Assembly (NCBI RefSeq): GCF_003026495.1
Contig: NZ_PYMA01000007.1
Span: forward strand, 183,341-247,340
Direction: 5' to 3'
Length of the DNA: 64,000 nt
DNA from: Photobacterium sanctipauli
Lineage (GTDB): Bacteria; Pseudomonadota; Gammaproteobacteria; Enterobacterales; Vibrionaceae
Both the position numbers and the translations under genes were made by a program. Position 1 is the stretch's first letter; the number at the start of each line of letters is the position of its first letter. The notes under the pieces are model-generated. The model did not search any database, had not been told where the DNA came from, and worked only from the letters and a program-made list of their open reading frames with translations. This document shows, one piece after another, positions 56,713 through 64,000 of the stretch.

Positions 56713-56931
56713 TTAGCCTCCAGCTATGGCTTGGAAAAGGGCAATACGATCGCCCGTGTTGAGTACCGTCGTTTCCCACTCGGTACGGGCGACAATATCG
56801 TCGTTCAATGCGACAGCGGTTGCCGGTAATGGCATATCAAGTTGGTTAAGCAAGTCAACCAGCGTTGCCCCTTCGGCAACGCCAACCGACTTGTCATTGA
56901 CCAACAATTGAATAATTGTGGTTGTAGTCAT
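56713..56931 (-). CDS. thiS: Sulfur carrier protein ThiS
   Basis: ThiS is a ubiquitin-fold carrier; its C-terminal Gly-Gly is adenylated by ThiF and turned into the thiocarboxylate. The 72-residue protein ends ...QAIAGG. The first residues (TTTT) precede the core IQLLVNDKSVGVAEGATLVDLL. The final codons GGA-GGC are the thiG Shine-Dalgarno. It starts three bases after thiF. Confidence 0.95.
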   Translation of the reverse strand: MTTTTIIQLLVNDKSVGVAEGATLVDLLNQLDMPLPATAVALNDDIVARTEWETTVLNTGDRIALFQAIAGG

Positions 56932-56934
56932 TGT

Positions 56935-57699
56935 TTATGCTTCCCTTGTGCCACATACCGGACACTTCTTATCTGTTGCGAGATTGAATTTTTGCCAGGC
57001 CATTGTCAGGCCATCGAATTGTTGTAATGCGGAAAAAGCCACCTGGCCGGCCCCGGAGATCAACTTTATCGCTTCCAAAGCCTGCATCGTTCCCATCATG
57101 CCCACCACAGGACCGGCAATGCCCGAATTACTGCAATTTTGCGGCTCTTGCGGCGCATCAGGCTGCCATGGAAACAGGCAGTGGTAACAAGGCCCTTGCC
57201 CTTGGCGAAAATCGAATGCCATTAGCTGGCCCTGCCAACGGATCGCGGCACCGGAGATCAGCGGTTTATTGGCTTCGAAACAAGCCCGGTTGACAGCATG
57301 ACGAGTCGGCAAGTTGTCGGAGCAATCAAGAACCACATCAGTCAAGGCAATTTCCATCGCCAATCGCTGATCGGCCAAGCGCGCCTTTACCGGCCTTACC
57401 CGGATATAGGGGTTTAGCGCCTTTGCCTGATCAGCCGCTATTTGTGCTTTGCTCTGGCCTTGGTGCTCGTCACGATAAATAACCTGGCGTTGCAAATTGG
57501 AGCTATCTACCTCGTCATCATCGGCAATCACCAGGTTGCCAATTCCCGCCCCAGCCAAATACAGGGCAGCGGCCGAGCCGAGCCCACCGGCCCCAACTAG
57601 CAGCACCTGTGCATTTGCCAGTTTCTCCTGACCTTGCTCTCCCACTTCAGGTAGCATGATCTGGCGGTTGTAACGTAAGAACTCCTGATCCGTTAGCAT
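56935..57699 (-). CDS. thiF: ThiS adenylyltransferase ThiF
   Basis: ThiF activates the ThiS C-terminus with ATP. From ATG 57699 (AAGGTGG five bases upstream) it has 254 residues. The open frame runs 11 codons further into the thiE end without a ribosome site. Motifs: RYNRQIMLPEVGEQGQEKL (about 8-26), nucleotide loop LVGAGGLGSAAALYLAGAG (about 34-52), and zinc Cys pairs in CYHC (about 165-172) and CPVC near the C-terminus. It lies 10 bases after thiE. Confidence 0.95.
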   Translation of the reverse strand: MLTDQEFLRYNRQIMLPEVGEQGQEKLANAQVLLVGAGGLGSAAALYLAGAGIGNLVIADDDEVDSSNLQRQVIYRDEHQGQSKAQIAADQAKALNPYIRVRPVKARLADQRLAMEIALTDVVLDCSDNLPTRHAVNRACFEANKPLISGAAIRWQGQLMAFDFRQGQGPCYHCLFPWQPDAPQEPQNCSNSGIAGPVVGMMGTMQALEAIKLISGAGQVAFSALQQFDGLTMAWQKFNLATDKKCPVCGTREA

Positions 57700-57709
57700 A
57701 TAACCACCT

Positions 57710-58926
57710 TTATTGTTCTGTAGGACGAACAAGAATGCGGTTAAAAGCGTCGACGGCCGCTTGAGGATCCTCCGCCTGAGTCACCGCACGAACCACAGCG
57801 ACGCTGCTGACCCCTGTCTGCCAAACACTTTCAGCCCGGGATAGATCGATACCGCCAATAGCGACTGTTGGGAACATATCGCCAATAAGCTGCTGGTATA
57901 GCGCCAAACGACTTAGACCCTGCGGCTTTGACGGCATTTGCTTGGTTGTTGTCGGGTAGATATGACCCAACGCGATATAACTCGGCGCAAACTCGGCGGC
58001 ACGCAGGATCTCGTAATAGCCATGCGTAGATAGCCCTAGACATAGGCCAGCCTGCTGGATCGCTGCCAAATCAGCCGTTTCCAAATCCTCCTGCCCAAGG
58101 TGCACGCCGTATGCCTGGCTTGCAATGGCCAACTGCCAGTAGTCATTCACAAACACTTGCGCCTGGTGTTCTCGCCCCGCGGCAATAATACGTTCGACCT
58201 GCTGCGGCAGGGTCGGCTCCGATGGATCTTTAATGCGCAACTGCGTGGTTTTAACGCCCAGCTCAAGTACTTTCTCTACCCATTCGGCGGTATCAACCAC
58301 CGGGTAGAGCTTTAGCTTGGCCGGATCTGTTTTGGCAAAAGGCTTAACGGCAACTTCCTTCGAGCTCCAACCCAACACCTCAGCTTCCGAATGGTTGGCT
58401 GTAAGTGGGCGAGGGAAACACTGACGCTCTAACGGCCAAGCCAGCAAGCCGTCCTGGTAAACGACGCTGCGCGCATAGGCTCGAGCCAAAGTCACGGCAT
58501 CTTCCAACGGATAGTCCAAGGCAAGCGATGCCAGCAGCATTGCTTGTGCTGGCTCACGATCACCCATTTGGTGGCAGTGGTTCGCTCTGGCCTCACCATT
58601 GTGATGCCAGATATCGGCAAAACCAGTCGCCGTCGGCAAGCCCAAAACCACCAACTGTGGCTGGTTAGCCACTTGTTGCTGCATTTCAGCCAAGCTTGGG
58701 TAAGGCGCAACCCATAGATCGCGCACTTGGTAACCTGTACCTTCAAGCTTGGTATCACCGAAGGCCAAGCTAATCGCCTGGCCTTCGATCACAATGTCTA
58801 CCACTGCCGAACGGCTCGCACCCAGCTCAACAGCTTCACCTAGCTGATAGTTTTCAGCCGCAGCGAGCAGCGGTTCAATATGCGTAAGTAGCGGGGTTTG
58901 CTGTTCGGGTAAACATAAGGTGCTCA

Positions 58927-58927
<1 letters not shown>
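57710..58927 (-). CDS. thiE: Thiamine-phosphate synthase ThiE with N-terminal ThiD-like extension
   Basis: ThiE joins the pyrimidine and thiazole phosphates. This 405-residue protein is about twice the length of a plain ThiE. The C-terminal half (about residues 205-400) is a ThiE barrel: TTQLRIKD, FVNDYWQLA, GVHLGQEDL, ALGHIYPTTTK and VAIGGID. The N-terminal half (about 1-200) has no catalytic motif, but its AMLLASLALDYPLEDAVTLARAY segment resembles the C-terminal helices of ThiD-type HMP-P kinases, with the GTGC anion-hole loop missing. I infer a decayed kinase domain. The ATG shares one base with the thiC stop. Confidence 0.92.
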
Positions 58928-60861
<1,934 letters not shown>

Positions 60862-60981
60862 TCATTCCATAATAGGGAAGTTGCTTGGCGGATTGGTGCT
60901 TAACAAGAGGCTACACGTAGGGGGTGTAGCATCATCTGGAACTGCAGCTGCGAACACAGCATTAACAGAAGATTTTCTCTT

Positions 60982-61062
60982 GTTCCCTTCGCAGGTATTA
61001 GCCTGATCAGGTTCTACGGATCCCGCTATGCGGTCTCAGCCAATTGGCACTCCGACAAGTTG
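60982..61062 (-). promoter_or_regulatory. TPP riboswitch (thi box) upstream of thiC
   Basis: On the minus strand the leader carries GGCTGAGACC followed by the P3-type stem CGCATAGCG, GGATCC, then GTAGAACCTGATCAGGCTAATACCTGCG. These are the conserved pyrimidine- and pyrophosphate-sensing segments of the TPP aptamer. The closing stem uses bases near 61040-61062 and 60982-60990. A hairpin CTACAC/GTGTAG about 60 bases downstream (near 60910-60930) could be part of the expression switch. The 325-bp gap 60850-61174 holds only this leader and the promoter. Confidence 0.95.
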
Positions 61063-61069
61063 AAACATC

Positions 61070-61097
61070 AGTATATGTAATCGATTAACACCCGGCA
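61070..61097 (-). promoter_or_regulatory. Probable thi operon promoter
   Basis: Minus-strand TTGCCG (61092-61097) and TATACT (61070-61075) are 16 bases apart, placing the start site just before the TPP aptamer. Confidence 0.55.
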
Positions 61098-61174
61098 AGG
61101 TAGACAAACATAAAATTGATACCCCGTTAACAAAAACTGTGGGTGTAATCGTAACGATAAACTAAATCTTATTG

Positions 61175-62542
61175 TTATTTATATCTTTTCACTAGGCTTT
61201 TTAATAGCGATGAATGTGTCTCTCGTAATTCACCTAACTTATGATGAATTTTGGGCGCTCCCCCTAAATCAAACAATTTAGGTACTGCTACGCGCTGGGA
61301 AGAATAAATTCCGGTATGGCCGCTAAAGTAATATGCGGTATAGCAGGCTATGGCAAAATACAGCATATGATCAGCGCCAAACAGCTCAATCCCCATGATG
61401 GTGCAGGCCAGCGGCGTATTTGTGGCTGCAGCAAACACGGCCAGGAAGCCAAGCGCGGCAAATAAATCTACCGGGGCTCCCAATACCCAAGCCATCGTAT
61501 TGCCCAATGTCGCCCCGACAAAAAACAGTGGCGTAACCTCTCCTCCCTTAAAACCAGCAGCGAGTGTGACGGCGGTTAAAAGCAACTTCAACAACCAGCT
61601 ATACCATTCAGCCCCACCTTCTTGAAACGCGCTGAGGATACTCACCCCGCCTTCACGACTTGAATAAACCCCTAGGCCTATGTAGTCATAGTTACCAATC
61701 AATTGGACGGCGCCGATAACAATCAAACCGCCAACAACAACAATCAAGTACGGATTCTTCAACGTCGCTTTGAAAATATCTTTGAATACATGGGTCAACT
61801 CACCAAAAAGGTAACCAGCTAAACCAAAGGCCACTGCCGCCAACACTATCTTGCCCACCATGAACAAGTCTACTTTCACCGTATGCTCAAAGATTGTTAT
61901 CGTCTCAAGGAAATCAATCCGATAATGGGTATGGTGTGCTCCCCACGCACTGCATACAACATCAGCCAAGATCGCAGCAAACAAAGCTGGAATAATTGCG
62001 TCGTAACGCAAGCGGCCAATGGCTAATACCTCTAAGGCAAAAATAGCTCCTGTTAGCGGGGTGCCAAAGACGGCACCAAAGCCTGCCGCAACGCCCGCAA
62101 TCAAAATAAGCCGAGTATCTGCCTCATTTAATTTGAACACTCTCGCCAACCAATGCGTTGAGGCCCCACCGATCTGAACTGCTGTCCCTTCGCGCCCCGC
62201 AGAACCACCAAAGAGATGGGTGATGACAGTCGTAATTAAAACCAAAGGACCCATTCTGGTTGGGATACCCGCTCCTGGCTCATGGATCTCATCCATAATG
62301 AGATTGTTCCCCCCGTCTGAGTTCTTACCCAGCCTGCGGTAACAATACACAATCACCAGGCCTGCAAGCGGCAGCATGTAAATCAACCATGGATTTTCGA
62401 CACGTGTAACCGTTGCAAGGTTTAAAATCCATAGAAAAAAAGCATTGAGGGAGCCGACAACAACGGCAACAGGGATGATAAGCAATGTCCAACGTAGGAT
62501 CTGGACAAATATTTTAGGATTAGCACTTAAGGGATGAGCCAT
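61175..62542 (-). CDS. CLC family transporter, probable fluoride/proton antiporter (CLC-F type)
   Basis: CLC-F antiporters expel fluoride in exchange for protons. From ATG 62542 the protein has 455 residues; a TTG-started frame adds 11 codons without a ribosome site. About ten or more membrane helices are visible. Key motifs: the gating Glu in [15 protein letters not shown] (about residues 122-136, GREGT rather than GREGP), [13 protein letters not shown] replacing the canonical GSGIP serine region, and [12 protein letters not shown] replacing the GxFxP loop. As I recall, these variants mark the CLC-F clade. A fluoride riboswitch in the leader strongly supports this role. Confidence 0.9.
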   Translation of the reverse strand: MAHPLSANPKIFVQILRWTLLIIPVAVVVGSLNAFFLWILNLATVTRVENPWLIYMLPLAGLVIVYCYRRLGKNSDGGNNLIMDEIHEPGAGIPTRMGPLVLITTVITHLFGGSAGREGTAVQIGGASTHWLARVFKLNEADTRLILIAGVAAGFGAVFGTPLTGAIFALEVLAIGRLRYDAIIPALFAAILADVVCSAWGAHHTHYRIDFLETITIFEHTVKVDLFMVGKIVLAAVAFGLAGYLFGELTHVFKDIFKATLKNPYLIVVVGGLIVIGAVQLIGNYDYIGLGVYSSREGGVSILSAFQEGGAEWYSWLLKLLLTAVTLAAGFKGGEVTPLFFVGATLGNTMAWVLGAPVDLFAALGFLAVFAAATNTPLACTIMGIELFGADHMLYFAIACYTAYYFSGHTGIYSSQRVAVPKLFDLGGAPKIHHKLGELRETHSSLLKSLVKRYK

Positions 62543-62633
62543 ACTGTTTTCTATCTTTAACAAGGTTAAGTTCAAGGATAGATGTTATGGCATTAGATTT
62601 TCACCCTACCATAGACGGATCTATCCAACTACA

Positions 62634-62686
62634 GTAGGAGTCATTATCTCGAGTGAGCGGTTAAAGGTGGAACTCCATCACCCGCC
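62634..62686 (-). promoter_or_regulatory. Fluoride riboswitch (crcB motif) upstream of the CLC gene
   Basis: Read on the minus strand, the segment contains GGGTGATGGAGTTCCACC, then TTTAACCGC, a short variable stem, and ATAATGACTCCTACTG. This reproduces the conserved order of the crcB/fluoride aptamer: GG-GATGG-x-TTC-CC, AACCGC, and TGACTCCTAC whose bases pair back to GGAGTT. It ends about 92 bases before the CLC ATG. A short stem (ATAGA/TCTAT) lies between and could be part of the expression platform. Confidence 0.88.
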
Positions 62687-62783
62687 ATAGTGCAAGAAGC
62701 ACTCTGACTGTATTTGATACTACTGCTAATAGTTTCAAGCAACAAGCCTCAAATACGATAAATTTCGATAGGCTAGATACAGC

Positions 62784-62812
62784 AAAGCCCCGACCGAAGT
62801 CGAGGCTTTTTA
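62784..62812. terminator. Terminator downstream of tRNA-Trp
   Basis: AAAGCC-CCGAC and GTCG-AGGCTTT form a stem with a CGAA loop at about 62784-62811. It separates tRNA-Trp from the fluoride riboswitch transcript. Confidence 0.7.
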
Positions 62813-62815
62813 AAG

Positions 62816-62892
<77 letters not shown>

Positions 62893-63066
62893 GTAGTGCT
62901 GTAAAAGCAACTTCTTAGTGTTTCGTAAGAAGTGATGAGTATTTTATACAGCTAGCAGAGAATTACCAGCCCAAATTACAGATTTTTTAAAAATCCCCAT
63001 CTAAATGACTAAATAAGAAACAATTAAGCGAATAACACGGACAGACTGATAATTCTTACTCTAGGT
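62893..63066. other. AT-rich gap upstream of tRNA-Trp
   Basis: An eight-pair hairpin (ACTTCTTA 62910-62917, TAAGAAGT 62926-62933) lies between a possible TATAAA box and tRNA-Trp on the minus strand. Nothing else is recognised. Confidence 0.4.
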
Positions 63067-63189
63067 TTATGTTCTTGTTGCCTTTTTCTTTTTGATCACT
63101 GCATAAGCTAAAACGGCAGGACCAACAAGTAACATTCCCATCCCCAAACATGCTAACGCTGTCATTACCAACATTTCAAACTCTGACAT
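63067..63189 (-). CDS. 40-residue predicted single-helix membrane protein
   Basis: ATG 63189 has an AAGGAAAT ribosome site. The peptide has an acidic/neutral N-terminus (MSEFEML), one hydrophobic helix of about residues 6-30 (LACLGMGMLLVGPAVLAYAV) and a basic tail KKKKATRT, the layout of a real single-pass inner membrane protein with the tail in the cytoplasm. I do not recognise the family. It sits between tRNA-Asp and tRNA-Trp. Confidence 0.6.
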   Translation of the reverse strand: MSEFEMLVMTALACLGMGMLLVGPAVLAYAVIKKKKATRT

Positions 63190-63337
63190 TATATTTCCTT
63201 ACTGACTTTATCTTGTTTTTATAAGCTAGCCTTAACCAGCCATATTTATTTTCAATACAAAAACGTAACAAAGATAGGACAATAAAAACAGATGAAAAAA
63301 TGAATAGACAGAAAGGGATTGTTAACAGGCTGATCAT
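63176..63337 (-). CDS. Possible 53-residue membrane peptide overlapping the next small gene
   Basis: From ATG 63337 the frame encodes MISLLTIPFCLFIFSSVFIV (one hydrophobic helix) and a basic tail rich in Lys/Arg. Its end overlaps the start of the gene at 63189 in another frame, which could couple their translation. The ribosome site is weak and the composition AT-rich, so it may be chance. Confidence 0.3.
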   Translation of the reverse strand: MISLLTIPFCLFIFSSVFIVLSLLRFCIENKYGWLRLAYKNKIKSVRKYNVRV

Positions 63338-63540
63338 GTTTATGAATAGCTTATACCTGTTTATCAAAAGATGCCTTTAGGTAACTGATATGAAGCTCAC
63401 TATGCCTAGTAGAGTGAACACGACTATTTTTCATCGATTCAAAACTAGCAAGGTCTATTAATTTTGATAGGGAAAGTCAGAAATTCCTAAGTCGAGCGAC
63501 GGGAAGCCTAGCCTGATGTTTCTTAAGTAACAAACGTAAA

Positions 63541-63569
63541 AAAGCCCAAGTCGAAAGACTTGGGCTTAG
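63541..63569 (-). terminator. Terminator of the rRNA operon
   Basis: AAGCCCAAGTC and GACTTGGGCTT are perfect arms around GAAA near 63542-63567. On the minus strand they are followed by TTTTTT. It lies just past tRNA-Asp. Confidence 0.9.
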
Positions 63570-63575
63570 TATAAG

Positions 63576-63652
63576 TGGCGGAGCGGACGGGACTCGAACC
63601 CGCGACCCCCGGCGTGACAGGCCGGTATTCTAACCAACTGAACTACCGCTCC
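63576..63652 (-). tRNA. tRNA-Asp (anticodon GTC)
   Basis: A 77-base cloverleaf on the minus strand: acceptor GGAGCGG/CCGCTCC, anticodon loop CTGTCAC (GTC), T arm GGTTCGAGT and encoded CCA. It lies about 42 bases after 5S rRNA, as a distal tRNA of the rRNA operon. Confidence 0.98.
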
Positions 63653-63694
63653 ACTCAAACCACCGCATGGTTATTGCGGTGATCTAAATTGGAA

Positions 63695-63812
63695 GCCTGG
63701 CGATGTCCTACTCTCACATGGGGAAGCCCCACACTACCATCGGCGCTATTACGTTTCACTGCTGAGTTCGGCATGGGATCAGGTGGGTCCATAACGCTAT
63801 GGTCGCCAAGCA
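63695..63812 (-). rRNA. rrf: 5S ribosomal RNA
   Basis: The minus strand reads TGCTTGGCGACC at the 5' end, contains the conserved CCCATGCCGAACTCAG and AGCGCCGATGGTAGTGTGGGG, and ends CATCGCCAGGCT, pairing with the 5' end. Ends are accurate to a few bases. Confidence 0.97.
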
Positions 63813-63895
63813 AATTCGTTACAATCTAAAAAGCTGATGTTCTCAACACGCATTCAAGCGTTCGTGGAGTCCGTAAAACCCCTTGGGTGTTGTAT

Positions 63896-64000
63896 GGTTA
63901 AGCCTCACGGGCAATTAGTACAGGTTAGCTCAACGCCTCACAGCGCTTACACACCCTGCCTATCTACGTCGTAGTCTCCAACAACCCTTTAGGATACTTA
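63896..64000 (-). rRNA. rrl: 23S ribosomal RNA, 3' end (partial)
   Basis: The minus strand matches the last ~105 bases of 23S rRNA, ending GTGAGGCTTAACC, with GGGTTGTTGGAGAC and GTAGATAGGCAGGGTGTG upstream. The gene runs out of the window. An 80-base spacer separates it from 5S. Confidence 0.96.

Noticed and set aside
61175..62542. Calling the CLC gene a chloride channel (ClcA)
   Set aside because: The motif variants and the fluoride riboswitch favour a CLC-F fluoride antiporter.

Overview
The window reads as a core, origin-proximal stretch of a chromosome from a marine member of the Vibrionaceae (Gammaproteobacteria), most like Photobacterium or a close relative. The genus is inference from protein similarity by eye; the family is supported by gene content and order: ftsY-ftsE-ftsX-rpoH, ubiE-ubiJ-ubiB-tatABC, rho/trxA with rhlB-gppA, uspA/uspB/ftnA, thiCEFSGH, and an rRNA operon ending in tRNA-Asp. 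I see no insertion sequence, prophage, integron or CRISPR array.

Layout. 1-471 is non-coding and carries DnaA boxes and closely spaced GATC sites in an arrangement recalling part of oriC. 472-4410 (minus) holds rpoH and ftsYEX. 4542-9511 holds rsmD and a run of small, poorly characterised genes (yhhL, yhgN, yecH, a DUF2007 protein, yhhN, a 26-residue membrane peptide, a DUF4145 protein, a DUF2500 protein). 9546-20979 contains an acyltransferase, an SDR oxidoreductase, an AbgT transporter followed by a LysR regulator, an EAL-HDOD protein, rhtB/pldB/yigL, an EVE protein, a lipoprotein and a DTW (TapT) enzyme. 21132-23144 is a coniferyl-type aldehyde dehydrogenase with its TetR regulator behind a palindromic operator. 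23258-28128 has a DUF3332 lipoprotein, yhiN, uspB, ftnA, uspA and a DMT transporter. 28274-32283 (minus) is ubiD-ferredoxin-fre plus an exported protein of unknown function. 32510-42058 carries rho, trxA, rhlB-gppA, prlC, rlmJ and gorA. 42384-50172 carries yjiH and, on minus, the ubiquinone/Tat cluster with rmuC. 50413-54732 holds two transporters and a large aminopeptidase P. 54819-60849 (minus) is the complete thiCEFSGH operon behind a TPP riboswitch. 61175-62542 is a CLC transporter preceded by a fluoride riboswitch. 62816-64000 holds tRNA-Trp, one or two very small membrane-protein ORFs, tRNA-Asp, 5S and the 3' end of 23S rRNA.

Systems. Fluoride resistance: the riboswitch at 62634-62686 and CLC-F-type sequence features mark the CLC gene as a fluoride/proton antiporter. 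Thiamine: the operon makes both the thiazole (ThiF, ThiS, ThiG, ThiH) and pyrimidine (ThiC) halves and couples them (ThiE). Ubiquinone: UbiE, UbiJ, UbiB and UbiD. Stress: RpoH, UspA/UspB, ferritin, thioredoxin and glutathione reductase.

Most distinctive observations: the fluoride riboswitch with its CLC-F gene; a UbiD with a tandem internal duplication of its C-terminal region; a ThiE with an extra N-terminal half resembling a decayed ThiD-type kinase; two long imperfect hairpin elements (37308-37431 and 43956-44041) that could be mobile repeats; an oriC-like patch beside rpoH; the split tRNA-Asp/tRNA-Trp pair; an ArgR-like box upstream of yjiH; and two unannotated small membrane-protein genes (8391-8471 and 63067-63189). 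I found no clearly new multi-gene defence or metabolic system.
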